A stretch of 34,527 bases of DNA from Terrimesophilobacter sp044508495 (GCA_044508495.1 JBIQHP010000009.1:1-34527), one strand, 5' to 3'; positions 6,224 through 13,458 are shown, numbered from the stretch's first letter. Numbers and translations: made by a program. The notes: a model not told the origin generated them from the letters alone.

Positions 6224-7147
6224 TCAGGAGAACTGCGGCACGACCTCGCGGGCGAGGAAGTCGAGGTGATCGAGGTCGTGCAGGTCCATGACCTGGAAGT
6301 AGAACCGCGTGATCCCGAGCTCGGCGAGCGCGCCGATCTGGTCGGCGACCTCGGATGCCGTTCCGGCGAACCCGCCGTCCGCGAGCTTCGCGGGGTCGCG
6401 GCCGATCGCCTTCGCACGCTTCGCGGCCTCGGCAGTGGTCGCACCCGCGGCCACCGTGCCCGGCATCGAGAGGACGAGGCTCGCCGGTTCGCGGCCGGCC
6501 TCCTCGCACGCGGCCCGTGCCCGGGCGATGCGCGGCGCCATGTCCGCGAGGTGGCCGAATCCGGTGTTGTACTCCGTCGCGAACCTGGCGGCGAGGGCCG
6601 GTGTCCTCTTCGCTCCGCCGCCGCCCACGATGACGGGCAGCGGCGACTGCACGGGCTTGGGCAGCGCGGGCGAATCGACGAGTGTGTAGTGCTCACCGGC
6701 GAAGTCGTACCGCTCGCCGACCGGGGTCGACCAGAGCCCGGTGACGATCTCGAGCTGCTCCTCGAGCATCCCGAACCGCCTCTCCGGGAACGGGATCGCG
6801 TAGGCGAGGTGCTCTTTCTCGAACCAGCCGGCGCCGAGACCGAGCTCGACTCTGCCGCCCGACATGGCATCCACCTGGGCGACCTGGATCGCGAGGATGC
6901 CCGGATGCCGATAGGTCACGCTCGAGACGAGCGTGCCGAGCCGGATGCGACTCGTCTCCCGCGCGAGGCCGGCGAGGCTCGTCCAGGCATCCGTCGGGCC
7001 GGGCAGGCCGTCGCCCGAACCCATCGCGAGGTAGTGGTCGCTGCGGAAGAACCCGTCGAAGCCGAGCTCCTCGCTCGCCCGGGCGACGGCGAGCAGGTCC
7101 TCGTAGCTCGCGCCCTGCTGCGGCTCGACGAAGACACGAAACTCCAT
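6224..7147 (-). CDS. LLM-class F420-dependent oxidoreductase
   Basis: This 307-residue protein has a TIM-barrel of the luciferase-like monooxygenase superfamily, in the F420-dependent branch. It starts with MEFRVFVEPQQGASYEDLL, followed by ELGFDGFFRSDHYL, then SRIRLGTLVSSVTYRHPG and the cofactor-binding GRVELGLGAGWFEKEH segment. GGGGAKRTPALAARFA follows, and the C terminus is a conserved FYFQVMDLHDLDHL type. Such enzymes transfer hydride between F420 and an unknown organic substrate. The start is the ATG at 7147, preceded by GAGGGG, which also follows a -10-like CAGGCT at 6-base spacing. An upstream in-frame start at 7165 would overlap that signal. The gene is divergent from the thiamine-precursor transporter, with a long palindrome between. 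Confidence 0.88.
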   Translation of the reverse strand: MEFRVFVEPQQGASYEDLLAVARASEELGFDGFFRSDHYLAMGSGDGLPGPTDAWTSLAGLARETSRIRLGTLVSSVTYRHPGILAIQVAQVDAMSGGRVELGLGAGWFEKEHLAYAIPFPERRFGMLEEQLEIVTGLWSTPVGERYDFAGEHYTLVDSPALPKPVQSPLPVIVGGGGAKRTPALAARFATEYNTGFGHLADMAPRIARARAACEEAGREPASLVLSMPGTVAAGATTAEAAKRAKAIGRDPAKLADGGFAGTASEVADQIGALAELGITRFYFQVMDLHDLDHLDFLAREVVPQFS

Positions 7148-7164
7148 CCCCTCAGCCTGCCACA

Positions 7165-7228
7165 CCCGCGAGACCGCAATTTTCGCGTCAACCGAGCGAT
7201 CTTGGAGCGGAAATTGCGGTCTCGCGGG
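7165..7228. repeat. Long perfect palindrome (18-bp arms) between divergent genes
   Basis: Arms 7165-7182 (CCCGCGAGACCGCAATTT) and 7211-7228 are perfect inverted copies, and 3 of the next 4 bases also pair; the loop is about 20 bases. It lies between the LLM gene and the TPP-controlled operon, just upstream of the -10 box at 7236. It could be a mobile palindrome or an operator-like structure. It is not part of the riboswitch. Confidence 0.8.
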
Positions 7229-7235
7229 GGAAGGG

Positions 7236-7241
7236 TAGGGT
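7236..7241 (+). promoter_or_regulatory. -10 box TAGGGT for the TPP-riboswitch transcript
   Basis: TAGGGT ends 7 bases before the first paired bases of the riboswitch, so transcription would start at about 7248, exactly at the aptamer. No clear -35 is visible, because that region is the palindrome arm. Confidence 0.5.
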
Positions 7242-7247
7242 GGGAGG

Positions 7248-7338
7248 GAACACGGGAGTCCGGTGAGCCGGGCTGAGAGGAAGCTGATCGAAGCTTCGAC
7301 CGTCGAACCTGATCTGGATCATGCCAGCGCAGGGAGGA
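7248..7338 (+). ncRNA. TPP (thiamine pyrophosphate) riboswitch
   Basis: The canonical THI-box segments occur in order: CACGGGAGTCCGG, GGGCTGAGAGGAAGC, a variable P3 stem, then ACCTGATCTGGATCATGCCAG and CGCAGGGAGG. This aptamer binds thiamine pyrophosphate and turns downstream genes off when thiamine is plentiful. It sits 49 bases before the start of the ykoE-like gene. I see no strong terminator hairpin in those bases, so control is more likely at translation initiation (sequestering the GAAAGGG before GTG 7387). Confidence 0.95.
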
Positions 7339-7386
7339 CCGATCTCAACATCCCGTGCCATTTCCTCGAGTGAAAGGGCACGAAAA

Positions 7387-7998
7387 GTGACCAGTACGAC
7401 CATCACATCCCCCCGTCCCACGATGCGCTGGCGCGTCGTCGACATCGTCGTGGCGAGCGTCATCGGCGTCGCGAGCGGCGCGGTGTTCCTCGTCTGGAAC
7501 GTCGCCTCGGAACCGGTGACCGCACCGCTCAAGGCGCTCCTGCCCGGGCTGCAGGCGCTCGGCGGCGGGTTCTGGCTCTTCGCCGGAGTGCTCACCGCCC
7601 TCGTGATCCGCAAGCCCGGCGCCGCGCTGTACGGAGAGCTGCTCGCCGCGACCGTTTCCGCCCTCGTCGGCAACCAGTGGGGTGCGACCACCCTCGTGAG
7701 CGGCCTGACCCAGGGTCTCGGCGCCGAACTCGTCTTCCTGGTCTTCCTCTACGGGAACTGGCGGGCCTGGGTCGCCGTGCTCGCGGGCGCGGGTGCGGGC
7801 CTCGCGATGGCGATCACCGATCTCGCGATCTGGTATCCGGGAGCGGACTCGATCTTCCTGACCGTGTATCTCCTCTCCGGCATCGTCTCGGGCGCCGCCA
7901 TCGCGGGCTTCCTCGCCTGGCTTGCGGTGCGCGGCCTCGCCAGGACGGGCGCCCTCGACCGGTTCGCCTCCGGCCGCGAGACGACCGTGCGCGTCTGA
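7387..7998 (+). CDS. ykoE: ECF transporter S component, YkoE-like (thiamine-precursor uptake)
   Basis: This 203-residue hydrophobic protein has about five to six membrane spans. YkoE is the substrate-binding subunit of the YkoEDC ECF transporter, thought to import hydroxymethylpyrimidine or thiamine. Family features visible are an N-terminal RWRVVDIVVASVIGVASG span, GNQWG in the middle (near residue 99) and TDLAIWYPG in the second half. The assignment is strengthened by the TPP riboswitch directly upstream and the ykoD- and ykoC-like genes downstream. The start is GTG 7387, preceded by GAAAGGG; upstream in-frame codons would run into the riboswitch. Confidence 0.9.
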   Translation: MTSTTITSPRPTMRWRVVDIVVASVIGVASGAVFLVWNVASEPVTAPLKALLPGLQALGGGFWLFAGVLTALVIRKPGAALYGELLAATVSALVGNQWGATTLVSGLTQGLGAELVFLVFLYGNWRAWVAVLAGAGAGLAMAITDLAIWYPGADSIFLTVYLLSGIVSGAAIAGFLAWLAVRGLARTGALDRFASGRETTVRV

Positions 7999-8000
7999 CG

Positions 8001-9326
8001 ATGACCGATCGTCCGCCGGTCCCGGCTGCACGCGTGAGCGCACGCGGCTGGGGCTGGCGGCACTCCTCCCGGCTGCGCTGGGCGGTGCGCGATCTCGACC
8101 TGCAGATCGAGCCGGGGGAGCGCGTGCTGCTGCTCGGGGCATCCGGCGCCGGCAAGTCGACCCTGCTCCAGGCGCTCGCCGGCGTGCTCGGCGGCAGCGA
8201 GGAGGGGGAGGCCGAGGGCGAGCTGCTCATCGACGGCCGGCCTTCCGCCGAGGCGCGGGGGCAAGCGGGGCTCGTGCTGCAGGATCCGGACAGCCAGGTC
8301 ATCCTCGCCAAGGTCGGCGATGACGTCGCCTTCGGCTGCGAGAACCTCGGAGTTCCGCGGGAGGAGACCTGGCGGCGGGTGCACGGGGCTCTGGATGCCG
8401 TGGGCCTGGATGTCGGGCTCGACCGGTCGACCTCGACGCTCTCCGGCGGCCAGAAGCAGCGCCTCGCGCTCGCCGGCGTGCTCGCGATGCGGCCCGGGCT
8501 CCTGCTGCTCGACGAGCCGACCGCGAACCTCGATCCGGACGGCGTGATCGAGGTCCGGGATGCCGCGGCTCGCGTGCTGGAGTCGACGGGCGCGACCCTC
8601 GTGGTCGTCGAGCACCGCGTCGACGTCTGGCTGCCGCTCGTCGAGCGCATCGTCGTGCTCTCGCCCGACGGCGGGCTGCTCGCCGACGGAGCCCCGGATG
8701 CCGTGATCGAGCAGCAGGGNNNNNNNNNNNNNNNNNNNNNNNNNNNNNNNNNNNNNNNNNNNNNNNNNNNNNNNNNNNNNNNNNNNNNNNNNNNNNNNNN
8801 NNNNNNNNNNNNNNNNNNNCTCGCCGGCGAGGTCGAGGCGGCCCCTGAGCTGCGCGGGGAGCACGGCGCGTTGCGTGGCGAGGCGGTCGCGCATCCGATC
8901 CGCTGGAGGTCGCGCGAGCTTCTCACCCGCATCGGCACGGTGTTCCAGGAGCCCGAGCACCAGTTCCTCGCGGGGACGGTGCGCGACGAGCTCGCGGTCG
9001 GACCGCGGGCGCTGAAGCTCCCGGTGGCGGAGATCACCGCCCGTGTCGACGAACTGCTGCAGCGACTGCGCCTCGACGCGCTCGCGGCCGCCAACCCCTT
9101 CACGCTCTCCGGCGGCGAGAAGCGGCGGCTGAGCGTCGCGACCGCGCTCGCGACGCGGCCCCGCGTGCTCGTGCTCGACGAGCCGACCTTCGGGCAGGAC
9201 TCCCGCACCTGGGCCGAGCAGGTCGCCCTTCTCGCCGAACTCGTCGACGGGGGAAACGCGATCGTCGCCTCGACCCACGACCGCCTCTTCGTCGAGGCGC
9301 TCGCCGACGGTGAGGTGCGGCTGTGA
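8001..9326 (+). CDS. ykoD: ECF transporter duplicated ATPase, YkoD-like (interrupted by assembly gap)
   Basis: The product has two fused ABC ATPase domains that drive the ECF transporter. Domain 1 is complete: Walker A GASGAGKS (46-53), Q-loop LVLQDPDSQV, signature LSGGQKQR and Walker B LLLLDEPTANLDP. The 100-N gap at 8720-8819 then removes the start of domain 2. After it come Q-loop VFQEPEHQF, signature LSGGEKRR, Walker B LVLDEPTFGQD and the switch His in ASTHDR, but no second Walker A. The N run is a placeholder of unknown true size, so the open frame across it proves nothing. The ATG at 8001 is 2 bases after the ykoE stop. The stop overlaps the ykoC start (GTGA). Confidence 0.9.
   Translation: MTDRPPVPAARVSARGWGWRHSSRLRWAVRDLDLQIEPGERVLLLGASGAGKSTLLQALAGVLGGSEEGEAEGELLIDGRPSAEARGQAGLVLQDPDSQVILAKVGDDVAFGCENLGVPREETWRRVHGALDAVGLDVGLDRSTSTLSGGQKQRLALAGVLAMRPGLLLLDEPTANLDPDGVIEVRDAAARVLESTGATLVVVEHRVDVWLPLVERIVVLSPDGGLLADGAPDAVIEQQXXXXXXXXXXXXXXXXXXXXXXXXXXXXXXXXXXLAGEVEAAPELRGEHGALRGEAVAHPIRWRSRELLTRIGTVFQEPEHQFLAGTVRDELAVGPRALKLPVAEITARVDELLQRLRLDALAAANPFTLSGGEKRRLSVATALATRPRVLVLDEPTFGQDSRTWAEQVALLAELVDGGNAIVASTHDRLFVEALADGEVRL
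8720..8819. other. Assembly gap (100 N) inside ykoD
   Basis: Exactly 100 N, the usual placeholder for a gap of unknown size. The sequence missing from the protein (a linker, the first strand and Walker A of domain 2) should need more than the 33 codons the placeholder allows. Confidence 0.95.
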
Positions 9327-10168
9327 GCGGGAGATCCCGACCCTTCGAGGGCCTCAGGAGGGGCCGGGCTCGACCGGAGAAGAGGCCGGCCCGATCGGAG
9401 AAGGCAGCGGCGCGGCATCCCTTCGACCGCGTCAACCCCGTCGGAAAGCTCGGGGCGGCGCTTCTTCTCGCCGCGTGCCTCGTGCTCACGATCGACTGGG
9501 TCTCGGCCGGCACGGCGCTCGCGCTCGAGCTGGCCGTCATGCCCTTCCTCGGCGTCCGCCCGCGCGAGTTCTGGCTCCGCACGCTCCCGGTCTGGATCGC
9601 GGCCCCGCTCACCGGCCTCACGATCCTCCTCTACGGACAGGCGGCGGGAGTGGTGTACGTCGAGTGGCTCGCCATCCGGGTGAGCGACGGCTCCATCGAT
9701 CTCGCGATCGCGACCGCCCTGCGCGTGCTCGCGATCGGGTTGCCCGCGGTCGTGCTCTTCATCACCGTCGACCCGACCGATCTCGCGGACGGCCTCGCGC
9801 AGGTGTGGCGCCTGCCGAGCAGATTCGTGCTCGGTGCGCTTGCGGCCCTGCGGCTCGTCGGGCTCTTCCTCGACGACTGGCGGTTCCTCGAGCTGGCCCG
9901 CAGGGCGCGCGGCGTCGGCGATCGTGGGCGTCTCCGTCGCATTCCGAGTCAGGTGTTCGCGCTGCTCGTGCTCGCCATCCGGCGGGGGAGCAGGCTCGCG
10001 ACCGCGATGGAGGCGCGCGGGTTCGGCGGCCCGACCCCGCGCACCTGGGCGCGCGAGTCGCGGTTCGGCTGGCGCGAGTGGGCGGTGCTCATTGCTGGTT
10101 TGATGGTGGGCATGATCGCGATCGCAGCCGCCGTGCTCACCGGGCACTGGAACTTCATTGCCGGCTGA
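9323..10168 (+). CDS. ykoC: ECF transporter T component, YkoC-like (CbiQ family)
   Basis: This 281-residue membrane protein couples ATP hydrolysis in YkoD to movement of YkoE. It has an arginine-rich cytoplasmic N terminus of about 35 residues, then membrane spans, and the T-component signature AMEARGFGG near residue 230. An earlier LARRARGVGD segment corresponds to the first coupling-helix A-R-G motif. The GTG start overlaps the ykoD stop by four bases, which indicates translational coupling. Substrate assignment rests on the riboswitch and gene order, not on this subunit. Confidence 0.9.
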   Translation: MSGRSRPFEGLRRGRARPEKRPARSEKAAARHPFDRVNPVGKLGAALLLAACLVLTIDWVSAGTALALELAVMPFLGVRPREFWLRTLPVWIAAPLTGLTILLYGQAAGVVYVEWLAIRVSDGSIDLAIATALRVLAIGLPAVVLFITVDPTDLADGLAQVWRLPSRFVLGALAALRLVGLFLDDWRFLELARRARGVGDRGRLRRIPSQVFALLVLAIRRGSRLATAMEARGFGGPTPRTWARESRFGWREWAVLIAGLMVGMIAIAAAVLTGHWNFIAG

Positions 10169-10700
10169 GGCGGCCGGGAAGGCTCCGCGCCCCTACGAGG
10201 CGCGCCCCGGCATCCGGCGACCGGATGTCGTGCTCGTCGACGGCAGGAGCGGTTCGGGCAAGACCGAGCTCGCTCGCGCCATGGTCGCCCAGAAGCCGGA
10301 GCTGCAGCTCGTGCGCATGGACGACCTCTACCCGGGCTGGGACGGCCTCGAGGCGGGCAGCCGGCACGTCCACGACTATGTGATCGCCGCCGCCATCCGC
10401 CGGTGGCAGCGCTGGGACTGGGCGGATGGGGCCCCGGCGGAGTGGCACGTGCTCGACCCGTCCCGCCCGGTGCTCGTCGAAGGATGCGGCGCCCTCAGCC
10501 GCGCGAACCGCGCGCTCGCCGCCCACGCGGTCTGGGTCGAGCTCGACGCGGACACCCGCCGGGAACGGGTTCGAGCGCGCGACGGCGACTCCTGGGCCGA
10601 CCACTGGGACGGCTGGGCCGCGCAGGAGGACGCGTTCATCGCGCGCGAGAACCCGAGAAGCCTCGCCGACACCGTGGTCGACGGGAACGAGATCCTCTAG
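10158..10700 (+). CDS. P-loop ATP-binding protein, uridine kinase-like
   Basis: This protein of about 180 residues has a Walker A GRSGSGKT (29-36) after a short strand (DVVLVDG), followed by RMDDLYPGWDGL, where the two Asp resemble the substrate/Mg site of nucleoside and uridine kinases. The strand VLVEGCGAL and an Arg-rich lid (RRERVRARDGDSW) are also visible. This fits a small-molecule kinase, but the substrate is unknown. The TTG start at 10158 overlaps ykoC by 11 bases, suggesting co-transcription with the thiamine-precursor transporter; the exact start is uncertain. The gene converges on the metallopeptidase gene. Confidence 0.7.
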   Translation: MPAEAAGKAPRPYEARPGIRRPDVVLVDGRSGSGKTELARAMVAQKPELQLVRMDDLYPGWDGLEAGSRHVHDYVIAAAIRRWQRWDWADGAPAEWHVLDPSRPVLVEGCGALSRANRALAAHAVWVELDADTRRERVRARDGDSWADHWDGWAAQEDAFIARENPRSLADTVVDGNEIL

Positions 10701-10709
10701 CAGGCCCGG

Positions 10710-11066
10710 TCAGCCCCAGCCGAGCTCGTGGAGCTCGTCGTCGTCGATCCCGTAGAAGTGGGCGATCTCGTGCACGAGCGTCACATGGATCTGGTCCTTG
10801 AGCTCGTCGAGGTCGGCGCTCACCTCGAGCAGCGGCTCGCGGTACAGGATGATGCGGTCCGGCAGCTCGCCGAAGCCGTACTGCCCCCGCTCGGTGAGGT
10901 TGACGCCGTCGTAGAGGCCGAGCAGGTCGAGGGAGCCGTCCTCGGGGCGGTCCTCGACGACGAACACGACGTTGTCGAGGCCATCGACCATGTCGTCGGG
11001 CAGCAGGTCGAGCTCGTCGACGACGAGTCTCTCGAAGGCCTGCGCGTCGAGGTCGAGGTCAGCCAT
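10710..11066 (-). CDS. Zincin-like metallopeptidase family protein
   Basis: This 118-residue protein has the motif HEIAHFYGIDDDEL: zinc ligands His99 and His103, catalytic Glu100, and Asp108 as the likely third ligand. This is the HExxHxxGxxD pattern of the small Zincin_1 (PF06262-type) family. The physiological substrate is unknown. Its ATG overlaps the stop of the DUF2017 gene by 8 bases, so it is the third gene of the clpS operon, an arrangement I recall as conserved in actinobacteria. That context hints at a role near protein quality control, but this is inference. Confidence 0.85.
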   Translation of the reverse strand: MADLDLDAQAFERLVVDELDLLPDDMVDGLDNVVFVVEDRPEDGSLDLLGLYDGVNLTERGQYGFGELPDRIILYREPLLEVSADLDELKDQIHVTLVHEIAHFYGIDDDELHELGWG

Positions 11067-11595
11067 CCGGGGGATCCACCTCCTCAGTGCGGGTTCTCTC
11101 AGCGCGGTTCGTCTCAGCGCGGGTCGCCTCCGCGTCCACCGCCTCCACGAGGGAGTTCTGCAGGAACCCGAGCCAGTCGTAGAGCTCCTGCAGGATCGTG
11201 TCCTCGCTCGGCTCCTGATCCTCCGACTCGATGCCGAGGCGGCTTGCGAGGGTGAGCCGGATGTCGGTGAGACTGCGCAGCCAGGCCTGAGCCTGCGGCG
11301 GGTCGAGCCGCAGCTCGCCCGTCTCGATGCTCTCCGAGAGCGTCGTCATGAGGGTGTCGGCGTTCGCGAGCTTGCGCTCGACGAGGCCTCCCGCGGTGAA
11401 CCGGCGGAACTCGGCCGAGGCGGCGGGGTCATCCGGGTAGGCGTCGGGGAGCAGGCGCACGACGGCGGGGTCCATGCCGTCGCCCTCGCGCAGGAGCGCG
11501 GTGAGCTGGGAGGCCAGGCTCTGCATCAGGAGCGCCTCGTCGCGATCGATCGCCGCGACCACGGTGCCATCCGGCTCGTTCTGGAAGGGCTTCAC
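11059..11595 (-). CDS. DUF2017 family protein
   Basis: This 178-residue, mostly helical acidic protein starts VKPFQNEPDGTVVAAIDRDE. The family is regularly found directly after clpS in actinobacteria and has no known function. The GTG start at 11595 overlaps the clpS TGA by four bases (GTGA), and the 3' end overlaps the metallopeptidase start, so the three are translationally coupled. The tail (ATRAETNRAERTRTEEV) is charged and probably disordered. No catalytic motif is visible. Confidence 0.82.
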   Translation of the reverse strand: MKPFQNEPDGTVVAAIDRDEALLMQSLASQLTALLREGDGMDPAVVRLLPDAYPDDPAASAEFRRFTAGGLVERKLANADTLMTTLSESIETGELRLDPPQAQAWLRSLTDIRLTLASRLGIESEDQEPSEDTILQELYDWLGFLQNSLVEAVDAEATRAETNRAERTRTEEVDPPDG

Positions 11596-11876
11596 GTGTC
11601 GGCCTTTCCGAGGGTCGCCCAGAGGCCGTAGTCGTGCATGGCCTCGACGTGGCGCTCCATCTCCTCGCGGGAGCCGGTCGCGACGACGGCGCGCCCGGTG
11701 AGGTGCACCTGGAGCATGAGACGCTCGGCCTCGGCGGGCGGATAGCCGAAGTAGCTGCGGAACACGTACGACACGTAGGACATGAGATTGACCGGGTCGT
11801 TGAGCACGATCGTGACCCACGGCGCATCGAGTGCGCTGCGCTCTCGCACGCGCGTCTGCTCCATCGTGTCCGCCAC
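11592..11876 (-). CDS. clpS: ATP-dependent Clp protease adaptor ClpS
   Basis: This 94-residue adaptor delivers N-degron proteins to the ClpC/ClpP protease. The core is clear: PWVTIVLNDPVNLMSYVSYVF (N-degron pocket with the ND and Met), then EAERLMLQVHLTGRAVVATGSREEMERHVEAM. The start is GTG 11876, not the in-frame ATG four codons later. TAGGCT lies 6 bases before the GTG, matching the leaderless pattern, and no Shine-Dalgarno is present. It heads the clpS-DUF2017-metallopeptidase operon. Confidence 0.92.
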   Translation of the reverse strand: MADTMEQTRVRERSALDAPWVTIVLNDPVNLMSYVSYVFRSYFGYPPAEAERLMLQVHLTGRAVVATGSREEMERHVEAMHDYGLWATLGKADT

Positions 11877-11882
11877 GTCACC

Positions 11883-11888
11883 AGCCTA
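11883..11888 (-). promoter_or_regulatory. Leaderless -10 box of clpS (TAGGCT)
   Basis: On the minus strand TAGGCT is followed by GGTGAC and GTG 11876. This box decides the start codon of clpS. Confidence 0.6.
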
Positions 11889-11918
11889 GGGTCGGCCGTG
11901 GCGGGTTGAGGAAAGTGG

Positions 11919-11992
11919 GGTGATCGACGGGACTCGAACCCGCGGCATCCGGCACCACAAGCCAGCGCTCTACCAACTGAGCTACGACCACC
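11919..11992 (-). tRNA. tRNA-His(GTG)
   Basis: Read on the minus strand, the gene has a 7-bp acceptor stem (GTGGTCG with CGATCAC, one G-T pair), the D-arm AGCTCAGTTGGTAGAGC, anticodon GTG in CTTGTGGT, and the T-arm GGTTCGAGTCC. The His identity elements are encoded: an extra 5' G (11992) opposite discriminator C (11919). No CCA is encoded. It lies between the clpS operon and orn. Confidence 0.95.
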
Positions 11993-12033
11993 ATATGCCG
12001 GGAGGAAAGCCCCGGCAACGACTCACCATCTTA

Positions 12034-12654
12034 TTACAGTCGGGTGGCGAAGTTCTCCACCACGGATGCGGCGACGGCCTGGACCTCCTCCGTCGTCGGC
12101 CCCGGGTCGGCGACGATCGCGGTCCTGCGGTAGTACTCGAGCTCGCGGATCGACTCGAGGATGTCCGCGAGGGCTCGGTGGCCGCCGTCCTTCTCCGGGG
12201 CGTTGAAGTACACCCGCGGGAGCCAGCGCCGAACGAGCTCCTTGATCGAGGAGACGTCCACGTTGCGGTAGTGCAGGTGGGCGTCGACGCGCGGCATGTA
12301 CCGGGCGAGGAAGGCGCGGTCGGTGCCGATGGTGTTGCCCGCGAGCGGCGCCGTCTGCACGGTCGGCACGAATCTGCGGATGTAGGCGAGCACGGCATCC
12401 TGAGCCTCGCTCAGACTCACGCCGTCGGGAATCGCCTCGAGCAGGCCCGAGGTCGCGTGCATCTCGCGCACGAACTCGCTCATGCTCTCGAGCGCCGAAG
12501 CATCGGGCTTGATGACGATGTCGAAGCCGGGGTCGAGGATGGCCAGCTCGAAGTCCGTGATGACCACGGCGACTTCGACGAGCTGGTCGGTGGCGACATC
12601 GAGCCCCGTCATCTCGCAGTCGATCCAGACGAGTCGGTCGTTGCCGTTGGCCAT
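12034..12654 (-). CDS. orn: Oligoribonuclease
   Basis: This 206-residue DEDDh 3'-5' exonuclease degrades RNA oligomers of 2-5 nucleotides, including pGpG. Catalytic residues are visible: Asp12 and Glu14 (WIDCEMTGLD), Asp112 (GTDRAFL), His159 (GGHRALAD) and Asp164. The length is typical, slightly long at the C terminus. The ATG at 12654 follows TAGACT by 6 bases, so it is probably leaderless. The order orn then tRNA-His on the same strand is common in actinobacteria, and the tRNA begins 41 bases after the orn stop. Confidence 0.95.
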   Translation of the reverse strand: MANGNDRLVWIDCEMTGLDVATDQLVEVAVVITDFELAILDPGFDIVIKPDASALESMSEFVREMHATSGLLEAIPDGVSLSEAQDAVLAYIRRFVPTVQTAPLAGNTIGTDRAFLARYMPRVDAHLHYRNVDVSSIKELVRRWLPRVYFNAPEKDGGHRALADILESIRELEYYRRTAIVADPGPTTEEVQAVAASVVENFATRL

Positions 12655-12660
12655 GACCGC

Positions 12661-12666
12661 AGTCTA
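12661..12666 (-). promoter_or_regulatory. Leaderless -10 box of orn (TAGACT)
   Basis: On the minus strand TAGACT is followed by GCGGTC and the ATG at 12654. The 50 bases between here and the divergent box at 12717 are the whole shared promoter region. Confidence 0.6.
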
Positions 12667-12716
12667 ATGCGGGGCGCCGACCCGCTTTCACGGGTGCGCA
12701 CGTCGCCCGGGCATGG

Positions 12717-12722
12717 TAGTAA
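12717..12722 (+). promoter_or_regulatory. Weak leaderless -10 box (TAGTAA)
   Basis: TAGTAA lies 6 bases before the ATG at 12729. The spacing fits the pattern but the last base is A rather than T. Confidence 0.3.
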
Positions 12723-12728
12723 GAGAGC

Positions 12729-13007
12729 ATGAGCAACGACACTCCCGCGATCAAGCGCGGCGACGAGTACATCGTGATCTACTCCGGCGGCCCGAACGAC
12801 GGCCAGACCGGGAAGCGGATCAGCACGGATGGCACGTGGGACGACGAGATCACGGTGCTCACGGCGGTCGACGGCAAAGAGACCATGATCGACTACAACA
12901 TGGCGAGCTGGCGCGAGGTCGGCGGCCAGTATCACGTGACCTACACCTACGACCAGGCCGACAGCGAGCCGGTCGAGGACCCCGCGGACCGGGGCGGCCG
13001 GCAGTAG
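12729..13007 (+). CDS. Small conserved-looking protein of unknown function
   Basis: This 92-residue acidic protein has a soluble, mostly beta core: IKRGDEYIVIYSGGPNDGQTGKRIS, then GTWDDEITVLTAVDGKETMIDYN and QYHVTYTYD. The last 15 residues are charged and look disordered. There is no signal peptide, membrane segment or catalytic motif, and I do not recognise a named family. It is divergent from orn and is followed after 2 bases by the GTG of a lipoprotein gene, so the two are probably co-transcribed. Confidence 0.7.
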   Translation: MSNDTPAIKRGDEYIVIYSGGPNDGQTGKRISTDGTWDDEITVLTAVDGKETMIDYNMASWREVGGQYHVTYTYDQADSEPVEDPADRGGRQ

Positions 13008-13009
13008 TC

Positions 13010-13399
13010 GTGAGCCGCGCATCCGGGGGAGCGGTGTTCGTCGTGCTCGCATCGGCGGTCGTTCTGAGCGGATGCGTGCAGGCCCCGCACGTCCCGGTCG
13101 CGACCTTCGAGGTGGCCGGCGTGGAGACCTTCAAGGTCGAGCTCGCGACCCCCGAGCTCGAGGCTCATGCGCGAGCGCTCCTGGCCGGCGAGGATGTCGC
13201 CGCCATACCCCTCGGCACCGTCGTGCGGGACTCGCCAGGCCCCAATGCGCCCTGGTCCTGGCACATCGACCCTGCGACCCTCGAGTTCGCGGACGTGACG
13301 ATCGAGGTGTGCGATGGCCTGCCCTCCTACGTGGAGGACCGGACGGTCACCTCCGACTCGTACTGCCCCTGGTCGGCGAAAGTCGTCGCGATCGAGTAG
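13010..13399 (+). CDS. Lipoprotein with BP74-like domain
   Basis: The protein has 129 residues. The N terminus is a lipoprotein signal: a hydrophobic stretch and the lipobox LSGC (Cys21). The mature part reads ATFEVAGVETFKVEL, then HARALLAGE, IPLGTVVRDSPG, APWSWHIDP and DVTIEVCDGLPS, ending YCPWSAKVVAIE. This pattern resembles what I remember as the BP74-related domain (named after a Dictyostelium protein), whose function is unclear; that match is from memory. Two Cys in the C-terminal half could pair. The GTG start lies 2 bases after the previous stop. The protein should sit on the outer face of the cell membrane. Confidence 0.75.
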   Translation: MSRASGGAVFVVLASAVVLSGCVQAPHVPVATFEVAGVETFKVELATPELEAHARALLAGEDVAAIPLGTVVRDSPGPNAPWSWHIDPATLEFADVTIEVCDGLPSYVEDRTVTSDSYCPWSAKVVAIE

Positions 13400-13407
13400 T
13401 CGGCGTG

Positions 13408-13442
13408 GAGTCGTACTCCGAGCAGGACTCGACTCTGAAACC
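13408..13442. repeat. Diverged copy of the tRNA-Arg 3' end plus flank (possible att site)
   Basis: This segment matches 16180-16214 in the same orientation at 30 of 35 positions, including an uninterrupted 15-base block (13418-13432, CCGAGCAGGACTCGA). The homologous segment is the T-arm, acceptor end and 6-base flank of tRNA-Arg(TCT). No other part of a tRNA is present here, so it is a displaced 3' end, as left by tRNA-targeted integration. Confidence 0.7.
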
Positions 13443-13458
13443 GCTTCGGCGAAGTGGT
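13440..13458 (+). terminator. Hairpin after the BP74-like lipoprotein gene
   Basis: ACCGCTTC-GGC-GAAGTGGT can form an 8-bp stem with one G-T pair and a 3-base loop. It lies 40 bases after the lipoprotein stop. No T-run follows, so termination activity is uncertain. Confidence 0.35.

Noticed and set aside
6062..7276. Long plus-strand open frame over the LLM oxidoreductase and the palindrome
   Set aside because: The minus strand encodes a recognisable F420 oxidoreductase, and this frame has no domain and runs into repeat copy 2 and the riboswitch upstream region.
7749..9278. Long open frame antisense to ykoD
   Set aside because: Its composition is that of a GC-rich shadow frame, it crosses the N gap, and the plus strand encodes clear ABC motifs.
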